The notes: a model not told the origin generated them from the sequence alone. 11,459 bases of DNA from Steroidobacteraceae bacterium (GCA_013044085.1 JABEVI010000122.1:1-11459), one strand, 5' to 3'. Shown: positions 1-8,041, counted from the first letter of the stretch. Made by a program: numbers and translations.

Positions 1-246
1 GCGAACCTGCCGGCGAGGGTTTTGTCCGCCGGGCAGAGGCGGCGCGTCGCCATGGCCCGGGTGATCGCGGTGCGTGCGCCGCTGTGGCTGCTCGACGAGC
101 CGTACGCGAACCTGGACGTCAAGGGCATGCGGCTGCTGTCCGGCTTGTTCGAGGAACACATCGCGGCGGGCGGCCTCGCGCTCGTCGTGGCGCATCATGC
201 GCTTGAGCTTTCATGCACCACCCGACGACTGGAGCTCGCCGCGTGA
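1..246 (+). CDS. ccmA: CcmA, heme exporter ATP-binding subunit (3' part, 5' end outside window)
   Basis: This is the C-terminal 81 residues of the ABC ATPase of the CcmABCD complex, which uses ATP hydrolysis to release heme-loaded CcmE from CcmC. The visible part has the ABC signature LSAGQ (fragment residues 8-12), Walker B with catalytic Glu (LWLLDEP, 28-34), the D-loop (ANLD, 36-39) and the H-loop His (VVAHH, about 65). The Walker A half lies upstream of the window; CcmA is usually about 200 residues. The reading frame is open from base 1. The stop TGA (244-246) overlaps the GTG start of ccmB as GTGA, implying translational coupling. The following heme-export genes make the CcmA assignment secure over other small ABC ATPases. 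Confidence 0.95.
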   Translation, partial: ANLPARVLSAGQRRRVAMARVIAVRAPLWLLDEPYANLDVKGMRLLSGLFEEHIAAGGLALVVAHHALELSCTTRRLELAA

Positions 247-923
247 GCGTCGGGGTCTTTCGGGCAATGGGATTGATCCTGCGTCGGGAACTGCGCCTGA
301 GTTTCCGGCGCCCGGATCAGCTCCTGCAGCCGCTCGTGTTCTTCCTCATCGTCACGACCTTGTTTCCGCTCGCCCTGAGTCCGTTGTTGTCGCTGCTTCG
401 AGACATGGCACCGGGCGTGCTATGGGTGGCAGCATTGCTATCCTCCCTGTTGTCGGTCGAGAACCTGTTCAAGAGTGATGCCGATGATGGAACCTTGGAG
501 CAGTTGGCGCTGTCTGCCCAACCGTTGGGAGCGATCGTGATCGCCAAGACGCTGGCGCATTGGTTGGTGAGCGGGGCGGCATTGGTGGCGATGTCGCCGT
601 TGGTGGCGACGGCCCTGGCGATACCAACACGGGCTTTCGGGACGATGCTCGCAAGCCTCGCCTTGGGTACACTGACCTTGAGCTGGCTTGGCGCGATCGG
701 CGCGGGGTTGACGGTGGGCTTGCGCCGGGGAAACGTGTTGTTGTCCTTGATCGTGCTACCGCTGGCGATGCCGTTGTTGATCTTCGGTGCCAGTGCCACC
801 GATCGCGCGATCGGCGGCGAGAGTCCCGCCGGTGCGTTGTATTTTCTGGCGGCGTTATGCGTATTCACGAGCAGTTTGGGGCCGCTGGCCGCCTCTGCTG
901 CGTTGCGGATAACGCTGGAATAA
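243..923 (+). CDS. ccmB: CcmB, heme exporter permease subunit
   Basis: This 226-residue inner-membrane protein is the permease partner of CcmA in cytochrome c maturation System I. It carries about six hydrophobic segments and family-typical stretches: FFLIVTTLFPLAL (33-45), APGVLWVAALLSSLL (56-70), a DDGTLEQL segment (81-88), AHWLVSG (105-111), LTVGLRRG (156-163) and a C-terminal ALRITLE close to the E. coli ending. The GTG at 243 is chosen because it overlaps the ccmA stop and has GGAG 8 bases upstream. An ATG at 267 would give 218 residues, closer to the E. coli length of about 220, and cannot be excluded. A 24-base gap leads to ccmC. Confidence 0.95.
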   Translation: MSVGVFRAMGLILRRELRLSFRRPDQLLQPLVFFLIVTTLFPLALSPLLSLLRDMAPGVLWVAALLSSLLSVENLFKSDADDGTLEQLALSAQPLGAIVIAKTLAHWLVSGAALVAMSPLVATALAIPTRAFGTMLASLALGTLTLSWLGAIGAGLTVGLRRGNVLLSLIVLPLAMPLLIFGASATDRAIGGESPAGALYFLAALCVFTSSLGPLAASAALRITLE

Positions 924-947
924 CCGTAGGGCGGTCGACGAATACCC

Positions 948-1682
948 ATGTGGACTTGGTTTTATAAACTGGCCTCGCCACCGCACGCTTATCGGAGCGC
1001 GACCAGGTTGATGCCGTGGTTCTTCGTGGTCGCGGCGGGTATGATCGGCTATGGCCTGGTTGACGGGCTCGTATTCGCCCCGCCCGATTATCAACAGGGT
1101 GATGCGTTCCGCATCATCTACGTGCATGCACCGAGTGCCTGGCTTTCCCTGTTCAGTTACTCGACGATGGCGTTTGCCGGGGCGGTCGCGTTGATCTGGC
1201 GCATCAAGGTCGGCTACGCCGTGGCGGCGGCGGCCGCTCCCATCGGCGCTTCGTTTACGCTCGCGGCGCTCGTCACCGGTTCGCTGTGGGGCCGGCCGAT
1301 GTGGGGTACCTACTGGGCATGGGATCCACGCCTGACCTCGGAATTGATCCTGCTGTTTCTCTACTTCGGCGTGATCTCGCTGCGCCAGGCCTTCGAGGAT
1401 CCGGCTCGCGGTGATCGTGCGTCGGCGCTTCTCGGCATCGTCGGCTTCGTGAATGTGCCGATCGTGCATTTCTCGGTGTACTGGTGGAACTCGCTGCACC
1501 AGGGTGGCACGGTGATGCGACTCGGCAAGCCGGAAATGCCGGGAAGCATGTTGTGGCCGTTGTTGGCGATGCTCTGCGGTTTCATGTTTTTCTTCGGAGC
1601 GGTGCTCTGCATGCGTGTGCGCGGCGAGATCCTGCTTCGCGAGCGCCAGGCGACCTGGGTTAGGGAGGCCGTTCAGGCATGA
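948..1682 (+). CDS. ccmC: CcmC, heme handling protein loading CcmE
   Basis: CcmC is a six-helix inner-membrane protein of the heme-handling (WWD) family. It binds heme at the periplasmic face and attaches it to CcmE. The 244-residue product has the tryptophan-rich WWD motif at about 114-126 (W114, W119, W123, W125, D126). The two axial heme ligands expected from E. coli CcmC fall at the same numbers: His60 in YVHAPSA and His184 in NSLHQG. The N-terminus MWTWFYKLASPP aligns directly with the family start, supporting ATG 948, although the Shine-Dalgarno (AGGGCGG) sits rather far upstream. The stop overlaps the ccmD start as ATGA. Confidence 0.97.
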   Translation: MWTWFYKLASPPHAYRSATRLMPWFFVVAAGMIGYGLVDGLVFAPPDYQQGDAFRIIYVHAPSAWLSLFSYSTMAFAGAVALIWRIKVGYAVAAAAAPIGASFTLAALVTGSLWGRPMWGTYWAWDPRLTSELILLFLYFGVISLRQAFEDPARGDRASALLGIVGFVNVPIVHFSVYWWNSLHQGGTVMRLGKPEMPGSMLWPLLAMLCGFMFFFGAVLCMRVRGEILLRERQATWVREAVQA

Positions 1683-1852
1683 TTCGCGCCGGCTTCTGGG
1701 CCATGGGTGGGTATGCACGTTTCGTGTGGCCGAGCATCGGCTTCGCGTTGAGCGTGCTCGTATGGAACGTGTGGTCCGCGCTGCGCCATCAGGCACGGAC
1801 ATTGGTGCGCGTGCGCCGCGCACTGCAGATGGCGAGGAGCGAAGAGTCATGA
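1679..1852 (+). CDS. ccmD: CcmD, small membrane subunit of the CcmABCD complex
   Basis: This 57-residue open frame starts at the ATG that overlaps the ccmC stop (ATGA) and ends in a TGA that overlaps the ccmE start in the same way. CcmD is a short single-helix protein that helps release holo-CcmE from the CcmABC complex. The sequence has the family hallmark FWAMGGYARFVW (residues 6-17), one hydrophobic helix (about 15-35) and an Arg-rich cytoplasmic tail (R40, R44, R46, R47, R53). Length, position and both overlaps fit CcmD. Such short genes are easily missed by automated gene calling. Confidence 0.93.
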   Translation: MIRAGFWAMGGYARFVWPSIGFALSVLVWNVWSALRHQARTLVRVRRALQMARSEES

Positions 1853-2289
1853 CACCGCGCCGCAAGCGCCTTTTGGTGGTTCTCGGCATTTTCGGCGGCG
1901 TTTCCGCGGCGGTGGCGCTCGCGGTCGTCGCGGGACGCCAGAACATCAGCTTTTATTACGTCCCATCGCAGGTCGCGCTCGGCAAGGCACCGATCGACAA
2001 GCAGTTCCGGATCGGCGGCCTGGTGATGCAAGGCAGCGTCAGGCGCAAGCCCGGGGATTTGACGGTACACTTCGTCCTGACGGATTACGCGCACCAGGTG
2101 CCGGTCAAATACACCGGGGTGCTGCCGGATCTGTTTCGCGAGGGCCAGGGAATCATCGCGCACGGGCAAATGGGACCCAACGGCGTGTTCGTCGCCGACC
2201 AGGTGCTCGCGAAACATGATTCGAAGTACATGCCGCCCGCCATGGCGGCGGCCCTGAAGAAGAACGCCCGGTTCAAGCCGACGACCTGA
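1849..2289 (+). CDS. ccmE: CcmE, periplasmic heme chaperone
   Basis: CcmE is a membrane-anchored periplasmic chaperone that carries covalently bound heme from CcmC to CcmF. The 146-residue product has a basic N-terminus (MTPRRKR), one membrane anchor (about 8-28) and an OB-fold domain (about 35-125) with the typical FRIGGLV and VKYTGVLPDLFREGQG segments. The heme attachment site is the HXXXY type: His123 and Tyr127 in KHDSKYMPP, matching His130/Tyr134 of E. coli. It is not the CXXXY variant of some archaea and deltaproteobacteria. ATG 1849 overlaps the ccmD stop. Longer in-frame extensions upstream run through ccmC/ccmD and are not credible. The gap to ccmF is 25 bases. Confidence 0.97.
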   Translation: MTPRRKRLLVVLGIFGGVSAAVALAVVAGRQNISFYYVPSQVALGKAPIDKQFRIGGLVMQGSVRRKPGDLTVHFVLTDYAHQVPVKYTGVLPDLFREGQGIIAHGQMGPNGVFVADQVLAKHDSKYMPPAMAAALKKNARFKPTT

Positions 2290-2314
2290 GCGTCGGACAC
2301 GAGGAGTTGCATCG

Positions 2315-4294
2315 ATGATCCCTGAACTCGGCATGTTCGCCTTGATTCTCGCGCTGCTGCTCAGCATGGCGCAGACCTTCTTCGGTCTGGTCGGCGCGTG
2401 GTTCGAGAAGCCCAGTTGGATGGCTGTCGCCAGACCCGCGGTCGCGGGTCAGTTCGTGTTCGTCGCGATGAGCTTCGGCTGCCTGGTGCATGCGTTCGTC
2501 GTCAACGATTTCTCGGTTCTCTACGTCGCGGACAACTCCAACACGCAATTGCCGCTGTTCTATCGGGTGGCGGCGGTGTGGGGAGCGCACGAGGGCTCGC
2601 TGCTGCTGTGGGTGCTGATCCTGGCGATCTGGAATCTGGCGGTGGCGGCGTTCAGCCGCGGACTGCCGGCGACGTTCGCAAGCCGCGTGCTCGGCGTGCT
2701 CGGTGCGGTCAGCAGCGGATTCCTGTTGTTCACCTTGTGGACCTCCAATCCGTTCAAGCGCCTGATCCCGGCGGCGCCGAACGGTGCGAGCCTGAACCCG
2801 ATTCTTCAGGATTTCGCGCTGTCCATTCACCCGCCGATGCTCTACATGGGCTATGTGGGTTTCTCGGTCGCGTTCGCCTTCGCGATTGCGGCGATGCTCG
2901 AAGGCCGCCTGGACCAGGCCTGGGCGAAGTGGACCCGCCCCTGGACGATCGCCGCGTGGACGTTCCAGACGATCGGCATCACGCTCGGCAGCTGGTGGGC
3001 CTATTACGAGCTGGGTTGGGGCGGCTGGTGGTTCTGGGATCCGGTCGAGAACGCCTCGTTCATGCCCTGGCTGGTGGGGACCGCGCTGATCCATTCCCTC
3101 AGCGTCACCGAGAAGCGCGGCATCTTCAAGAGCTGGACGTTGCTGCTAGCGATCTTCGCCTTTTCGCTCAGCCTGATCGGCACCTTCCTGGTGCGCTCCG
3201 GCGTGCTCGTCTCGGTGCATTCGTTCGCGACCGATCCGAAGCGCGGCATGTTCATTCTCGCGGGTCTCGTGTTCACGATCGGCAGTTCGCTCGCGCTGTA
3301 CGCGTGGCGTGCGCCCAAGCTCTACGTGCCCGGCGGATTCGAGCTGTTTTCACGCGAGTTCTTCCTGCTGGTAAACAATGTGCTGCTGGTCGGGGCGGCC
3401 GGGCTGGTGCTCTGGGGCACGCTTGCGCCGCTGGTCTACGAAATGCTCGGCATCGGCAAGATCTCGGTCGGACGGCCGGTGTTCAATCTGATGTTTCTGG
3501 TGCCCATCATCCCGATGCTCGCATTCCTGGCCGTGGGCATGCACGCGCTGTGGCGGCGCGGCAAGCTCACCGTGGCCGCCAGACCGATCTGGTGGATGCT
3601 CGGCGCCGGAGTGCTGCTTGCGCTCTGCCTGGAGCACTTCGGCTTCGGCGCGATCCATTGGGTCTCGCTGATCGGCTTCGCCTTCGGCATCTGGATCATT
3701 TTGTCCGCGCTGCTCGAGCCGGTGCAACGCTGGCGTCAGGGCCAAAAACTCACGACCGCATTGCTCGGCATGACGATCGCCCACATCGGCGTCGGCATGT
3801 TCGCGATCGGTGTCAGCGGAGCCTCGACCTACCGCGTGGAGAAGGACGTCGCGCTGCATCCAGGTCAGACTTTCTCGATCGCGGGCTACGACTTCAAGTT
3901 CGTGTCGACGAAGAACGTGTTCGGCCCGAATTACGAGGCGGTTCAGGGATTGTTCCAGGTCACGCGTGACGGCCGGCTGGTGGCGACCTTGAGACCCCAG
4001 AAGCGGCACTTCGCCGTGCAACAGGTCGACAACAGTCACGCGGCGATCACCTTCAACTGGAAACGCGACCTGTTCGTGGCGATGGGCAACTCTCTCGGTG
4101 CGGGCGCGTGGAGCCTGCGCATCCAGTACAAGCCCTTGGTGCGCTACGTGTGGCTGGGCGCACTCGTGATGGCGCTCGGTGGCATCGTCACGGCGAGCGA
4201 CCGGCGTTACCGCGTCAAGGCGCGTTCGACGGCCGCCGAACCGGCCGTTGCGGCGCCGCCCCCCCCGGTCAAGCCGACGCCGGGTGTCGCCTGA
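2315..4294 (+). CDS. ccmF: CcmF, cytochrome c heme lyase core subunit
   Basis: CcmF is the large polytopic membrane subunit of the CcmF/H/I heme lyase. It takes heme from CcmE and forms the thioether bonds in apocytochrome c. The 659-residue length is standard. The WWD heme-binding motif lies at about 227-246 (WWAYYELGWGGWWFW, then DPVENASF). Histidines at 172, 260, 302 and 490 correspond, one residue offset, to the E. coli heme-ligand histidines 173, 261, 303 and 491. A C-terminal periplasmic domain follows from about 500, then a last membrane helix and a Pro/Ala-rich tail. ATG 2315 has GAGGAG 8 bases upstream. The stop overlaps the ccmG start (TGATG). A C8 run (4259-4266) encodes part of the tail. 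Confidence 0.98.
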   Translation: MIPELGMFALILALLLSMAQTFFGLVGAWFEKPSWMAVARPAVAGQFVFVAMSFGCLVHAFVVNDFSVLYVADNSNTQLPLFYRVAAVWGAHEGSLLLWVLILAIWNLAVAAFSRGLPATFASRVLGVLGAVSSGFLLFTLWTSNPFKRLIPAAPNGASLNPILQDFALSIHPPMLYMGYVGFSVAFAFAIAAMLEGRLDQAWAKWTRPWTIAAWTFQTIGITLGSWWAYYELGWGGWWFWDPVENASFMPWLVGTALIHSLSVTEKRGIFKSWTLLLAIFAFSLSLIGTFLVRSGVLVSVHSFATDPKRGMFILAGLVFTIGSSLALYAWRAPKLYVPGGFELFSREFFLLVNNVLLVGAAGLVLWGTLAPLVYEMLGIGKISVGRPVFNLMFLVPIIPMLAFLAVGMHALWRRGKLTVAARPIWWMLGAGVLLALCLEHFGFGAIHWVSLIGFAFGIWIILSALLEPVQRWRQGQKLTTALLGMTIAHIGVGMFAIGVSGASTYRVEKDVALHPGQTFSIAGYDFKFVSTKNVFGPNYEAVQGLFQVTRDGRLVATLRPQKRHFAVQQVDNSHAAITFNWKRDLFVAMGNSLGAGAWSLRIQYKPLVRYVWLGALVMALGGIVTASDRRYRVKARSTAAEPAVAAPPPPVKPTPGVA

Positions 4295-4833
4295 TGTGGA
4301 AGTATCTCCTGCCGTTGGGAGTGTTCATCAGCTTGATCGTGCTCTTCGCGGTCGGTTTGAACCCGAAACGGGATATCCATTATCTGCCCTCGCCGCTGAT
4401 CGACAAGCCGGCGCCGGAATTCACGCTGACAGACGTGCTCGATCCGAACCGCACCGTCAGCAACCGCGCGCTCAAGGGCCATGTGTATCTGTTCAACGTC
4501 TGGGCAACCTGGTGTGAGGCCTGCCGCGAGGAGCAGCACACGCTGCTCGAGATAGCGCAACAGCACGTCGTGCCGATACTCGGCCTCGACTGGAACGACC
4601 AGCGCAGCGCTGCCCAGGAATGGTTGCGCGATCTCGGTGATCCCTACCAGGCGGTCGGATTCGACCAGAACGGGCATGTGGCGATCAACTGGGGGGTATA
4701 CGGCGCGCCGGAAACCTACCTCGTCGACCGCAAGGGACGCATCCTCTTCAAACACATTGCGCCGATGACGATGGCGGTGTGGAACAAACAATTCCTGCCG
4801 CGCATCGAGGCGGCGCGGCGCGGTGGCGCATGA
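4294..4833 (+). CDS. ccmG: CcmG/DsbE, membrane-anchored thioredoxin-like reductant
   Basis: CcmG is a periplasmic thiol:disulfide oxidoreductase that, with CcmH, reduces the cysteines of apocytochrome c before heme attachment. The 179-residue product has an N-terminal membrane anchor (about 4-21) and a thioredoxin fold. The active site is WCEAC (Cys74, Cys77) and the cis-proline loop is GVYGAPETYLVD (Pro139), a CcmG hallmark that distinguishes it from general thioredoxins. The dipeptide between the cysteines is Glu-Ala, where E. coli has Pro-Thr. The start ATG 4294 overlaps the ccmF stop; longer in-frame starts inside ccmF are rejected. The stop overlaps the ccmH start (ATGA). Electrons are expected from a DsbD/CcdA-type donor encoded elsewhere. 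Confidence 0.97.
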   Translation: MWKYLLPLGVFISLIVLFAVGLNPKRDIHYLPSPLIDKPAPEFTLTDVLDPNRTVSNRALKGHVYLFNVWATWCEACREEQHTLLEIAQQHVVPILGLDWNDQRSAAQEWLRDLGDPYQAVGFDQNGHVAINWGVYGAPETYLVDRKGRILFKHIAPMTMAVWNKQFLPRIEAARRGGA

Positions 4834-5291
4834 GGCCCCGGGCAACGACGATCGGCGGGTTGTTGCTCGCGGCGATCGTCTCGGCCGGAATCGGCACCGC
4901 CTTTGGAGCGCTTCCCCCCGGCGTCTACGTGAAGGGCGAACTGGTCAATCCGGCGTTGCAGTCGCGCTTCGAACACATTACGCGCCGTCTGCGATGCCTG
5001 GTCTGCCAGAACGAGGCAATCGCGGATTCCGACGCCGAACTGGCCGCGGAGCTGCGCGCCGAGGTTCGGCAGATGCTGGTCGCCGGCAAGAGCAACGCGC
5101 AGATCTACGGCTACATGAAGGCCCGTTACGGCGAGTTCGTGCTCTATGATCCACCGGTCGATGGAAAGACGATTTTCATATGGGGCGCGCCGTTCGCATT
5201 GCTGCTGGTCGGCGCCGTGGTGATCATCCGGGTCGTGCGCGCCCGCTCGAAAATGCCTCTGGACGACGAGCCGGAAGCCGGATCTACATGA
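4830..5291 (+). CDS. ccmH: CcmH (CcmL/CycL-type), thiol oxidoreductase of the heme lyase complex
   Basis: This 153-residue protein has a cleavable signal peptide (about 1-27, ending AFG-A), a periplasmic three-helix domain with the family motif RLRCLVCQN (Cys56, Cys59), and a C-terminal membrane anchor (about 116-136) followed by a short charged tail. It works with CcmG to reduce the apocytochrome CXXCH cysteines and is part of the CcmF/H/I complex. It is the short, single-domain form; the TPR portion fused to it in E. coli CcmH is a separate gene here (ccmI). ATG 4830 overlaps the ccmG stop. An upstream in-frame ATG at 4779 would start inside ccmG and disrupt the signal peptide, so it is rejected. 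Confidence 0.96.
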   Translation: MRPRATTIGGLLLAAIVSAGIGTAFGALPPGVYVKGELVNPALQSRFEHITRRLRCLVCQNEAIADSDAELAAELRAEVRQMLVAGKSNAQIYGYMKARYGEFVLYDPPVDGKTIFIWGAPFALLLVGAVVIIRVVRARSKMPLDDEPEAGST

Positions 5292-5292
5292 A

Positions 5293-6315
5293 ATGACGAC
5301 ATTCCTGATTATCGCGGCCGTAATGACGGCAATCGCGGTCGCGGCCGTTTCCGTTCCGCTGCTCAAGGACCGAGGCAATCGTGCGATCGCGGCACTCGTG
5401 GCTGTGCTGGTGATCGGCGGTGCCGGCGGCTTGTATAAACTTTGGTCGACTTGGAATTGGAGTGCGCCGCAGACGCAGTCGACGGTGCCGATGAGCCCGC
5501 AGATCGCCGCAATGATCGCCAAGCTCGAAAAGCACCTGCGTGATCATCCGGGGGATCTGACCGGTTGGTTGATGCTCGGCCGCTCCTACGTGGCGACCGG
5601 CCGCCTCGATGATGCCATCCTGGCATTCGATCGCGCGCTCACGCTCAGTCACGGCAAGAGCCTGCGGGCGACGATCGGCTACGGCGAGGCGTTGAGCCTG
5701 CAAGCCGGCGGCGAGATCACGCCGCAGGCCGCGCAGCTGTTCGAGCAGGCCGTCACCATGGCGCCGACCAATCCGAAAGCCCTTCTCTACGGTGGATTCG
5801 CAGCCGCCGTCCGCGGCGACGACGCCCTGGCCCGCAGCCGCTGGCAGGCGCTGATCGCCATGAATCCTCCGGCACCCGTGGTGCGGCTGTTGAATGCGCG
5901 GATTGCTGAGCTTGGACCGGCGCCGCCGGCGCCACCGTCAGCGGCCGCGAGTCCGTCGACCGGCGCGTCGGCCGCGGTGAGGATCCGCTTGACGATCTCT
6001 CCGGCCTTGAAGAAGCGGCTGCACGGCGCCACGGCGCTGTTCGTGTTTGCGCAGGTGCCCGGTGGCAACGGGCCGCCGCTCGCCGTAAAGCGCCTTACCA
6101 CCGCGGCGATCGGTACACGGGTCGAGCTGTCGAGCAGCGATTCGATGGTGCCGGGACGTGCGCTGGCGGTCGGCGAGCATGTGGTCCTGACGGCGCGCGT
6201 GAGCTTCAACGGCCAGCCGCTGCCGGCGGCGGGCGATCTGTACGGTGAACAGAACTACGACGTCTTGAAGCCTGCCGGCGAGGCGAATCTGGTCATCGAT
6301 CACATCGAACACTAG
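5293..6315 (+). CDS. ccmI: CcmI/CycH-type apocytochrome c chaperone with TPR repeats
   Basis: CcmI holds the C-terminus of apocytochrome c and presents it to the heme lyase. The 340-residue product has two N-terminal membrane helices (about 3-23 and 31-50), a TPR region (about 72-200, including WLMLGRSYVATGRLDDAILAF), a Pro/Ala/Ser-rich linker (208-227) and a C-terminal periplasmic domain (about 229-338) of the CcmI/CycH type, with LTISPALKKRL and LYGEQNYDVLKP segments. The loop between the helices is only about seven residues (KDRGNRA); better-known CcmI proteins have a much longer cytoplasmic loop with a leucine-zipper-like helix. The start is one base after the ccmH stop and no strong Shine-Dalgarno is visible, suggesting coupling. 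The domain order and operon position make the assignment firm. Confidence 0.92.
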   Translation: MTTFLIIAAVMTAIAVAAVSVPLLKDRGNRAIAALVAVLVIGGAGGLYKLWSTWNWSAPQTQSTVPMSPQIAAMIAKLEKHLRDHPGDLTGWLMLGRSYVATGRLDDAILAFDRALTLSHGKSLRATIGYGEALSLQAGGEITPQAAQLFEQAVTMAPTNPKALLYGGFAAAVRGDDALARSRWQALIAMNPPAPVVRLLNARIAELGPAPPAPPSAAASPSTGASAAVRIRLTISPALKKRLHGATALFVFAQVPGGNGPPLAVKRLTTAAIGTRVELSSSDSMVPGRALAVGEHVVLTARVSFNGQPLPAAGDLYGEQNYDVLKPAGEANLVIDHIEH

Positions 6316-6325
6316 GCGGTCACCC

Positions 6326-8041
6326 ATGAGCGCGGTAAAAGGACTATTCTCCGGGCGGATCGCGGTCGAGAGTCTGATGCCTTATCCGCGCATGCTCGAT
6401 AAGGACCGAGCGACCCTGGCGATGATGGTCGAGGCGATCGACGGGTTCCTGACCCCTCAGGGCGCCGATTTCAAACGCTGGGATAGACAGGGTGCGCAGC
6501 CTCCCGAGTTCATCCAGGGCCTGCGTGACCTCGGGCTGTTCGGCCTGATCATACCCGAGGAATTCGGCGGCATCGGCCTCTCGAACGCCGGTTACGCGCG
6601 CATATTGTCCCAGACCAGCCGTCACGACAGCTCGGTATCGCTGACCATCGGTGCGCACAGTTCGATCGGCATGAAGGGCCTGCTGCTGTTCGGTACGGCC
6701 GACCAGAAGGCGCGCTATTTGCCGCGCCTGGCGAGCGGCGAGATGATCGCGGCGTTTTGCCTGACGGAATCCGGATCCGGCTCGGATGCCGCCTCGATAC
6801 GCACGCATGCCGAGAGAAATCCGGACGGCAGCTGGACGTTGAGCGGCGAGAAGATCTGGATCACGAACGGCGGCATCGCCGACCTGTACACGGTGTTCGC
6901 GCGCACACCGGCCGCCGACGGCAAGATCACCGCCTTCATCGTCGAGGCGGCGTGGCCGGGGGTGAGCCACGGCCGGCACGAGGACAAGATGGGCATTCGT
7001 GCCTCCTCGACGACGACGGTGAACTTCGATCAGGTGCGCGTGCCGCCGGGCAACGTGCTCGACGAGGCGGGCAAGGGCTTCAAGGTGGCGATGGCGATCC
7101 TGAACAATGGCCGCACCGGGCTCGGCGGCGGTGCCGTCGGCGGTATGAAGGCTTTGCTCGCGCTCGCGACCGCGCAGGCGAAGGAACGCCATCAATTCGG
7201 TCATCCGATCGGCGAATACGATCTGATCCGCGAGAAGATCGCGCAGATGACGCTCGATTGTTTCGCCGCGGAGAGCGTCGTCTGGATGGTCGCGCACTAC
7301 ATCGATTCGGGCGTGGAGGATTATTCGACCGAGGCGGCCATCAGCAAGGTCTTCGCCAGTGAGGCGATGCAGCGCACCGCCTACGAGGCCCTGCAGATAG
7401 CCGGCGGCAGCGGCTTCATGCGCGATCACCCCTATGAACAGGCCGTGCGCGACAGCCGCATCCTGACGATCTTCGAGGGTACCAACGAGGTCCTGCGGCT
7501 TTACATCGCGTTGTCCGGCCTGAAGGAACTGGGGCGTTCATTCGGCGATCTACGCGCGGCGATCGATGACATCTTCAATCATCCGATCAAGGGCTTCGGA
7601 GTGCTCGGCGACTATGCGGAAAAACGCCTGACGCAGGCGACCGGCATCGGTCGCGACCGGATCTCGACGCAGACGCCGCCGGCGCTGCGCGCGGCGAGCG
7701 AGATCTACGAGCGCTACACGCTGGAACTGGCGAAGGCCTGCGATTTCGTGCTTCGCCGGCACGGCAAGGCGATTGCGGATCGGCAGTTCGAATTGAAGCG
7801 GATTGCGGACCTCGCGATCGATTTGTTCGTCGGACTGTGCGTGCTTTCACGCGCCGCCGGTCTCGTCGATGAGCCCGCGAAGGCGGCGCCGGCGATCGCG
7901 ATGGCCAATATGTTCGCCGAACAGGCAAAGCGACGCATGGCCGGCACCATCCGGCGCATCACACGCAATGAGGACGAGGCTGTGCGCGCGCTCGCCGCCT
8001 ACGTGCTCGAACAGGGCGGCTATCCGTGGGATGTGATCTGA
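6326..8041 (+). CDS. Acyl-CoA dehydrogenase, VLCAD/ACAD9-like
   Basis: This 571-residue flavoenzyme should catalyse the FAD-dependent first step of fatty-acid beta-oxidation, giving trans-2-enoyl-CoA and passing electrons to ETF. It matches the very-long-chain family along its whole length. The N-terminal start resembles the VLCAD pattern GxFxGxxxxxxxxPYPxxL. FAD-site motifs are FCLTESGSGSDAAS (144-157) and IWITNGG (177-183). The catalytic base is expected at Glu384 in IFEGTNEVLRL. A C-terminal extension (about 405-571) corresponds to the extra helical domain of VLCAD, absent from ordinary ~380-residue dehydrogenases. ATG 6326 follows ccmI by 10 bases and has AGGCGG 6 bases upstream, so it is probably co-transcribed with ccm. 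Chain-length preference is inferred from family only. Confidence 0.9.
   Translation: MSAVKGLFSGRIAVESLMPYPRMLDKDRATLAMMVEAIDGFLTPQGADFKRWDRQGAQPPEFIQGLRDLGLFGLIIPEEFGGIGLSNAGYARILSQTSRHDSSVSLTIGAHSSIGMKGLLLFGTADQKARYLPRLASGEMIAAFCLTESGSGSDAASIRTHAERNPDGSWTLSGEKIWITNGGIADLYTVFARTPAADGKITAFIVEAAWPGVSHGRHEDKMGIRASSTTTVNFDQVRVPPGNVLDEAGKGFKVAMAILNNGRTGLGGGAVGGMKALLALATAQAKERHQFGHPIGEYDLIREKIAQMTLDCFAAESVVWMVAHYIDSGVEDYSTEAAISKVFASEAMQRTAYEALQIAGGSGFMRDHPYEQAVRDSRILTIFEGTNEVLRLYIALSGLKELGRSFGDLRAAIDDIFNHPIKGFGVLGDYAEKRLTQATGIGRDRISTQTPPALRAASEIYERYTLELAKACDFVLRRHGKAIADRQFELKRIADLAIDLFVGLCVLSRAAGLVDEPAKAAPAIAMANMFAEQAKRRMAGTIRRITRNEDEAVRALAAYVLEQGGYPWDVI

Noticed and set aside
855..1946. 363-codon - strand frame over ccmC and ccmD
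   Set aside because: It is antisense to well-supported ccm genes, with low-complexity Arg-rich translation and no recognisable domain.
2398..3969. 523-codon + strand frame inside ccmF
   Set aside because: It is an out-of-frame shadow of ccmF. The ccmF frame has the WWD motif and all four heme-ligand histidines, so this is not a real overlapping gene.
6344..7429. 361-codon - strand frame over the acyl-CoA dehydrogenase
   Set aside because: It is a codon-bias shadow; the sense frame is homologous to VLCAD along its full length.
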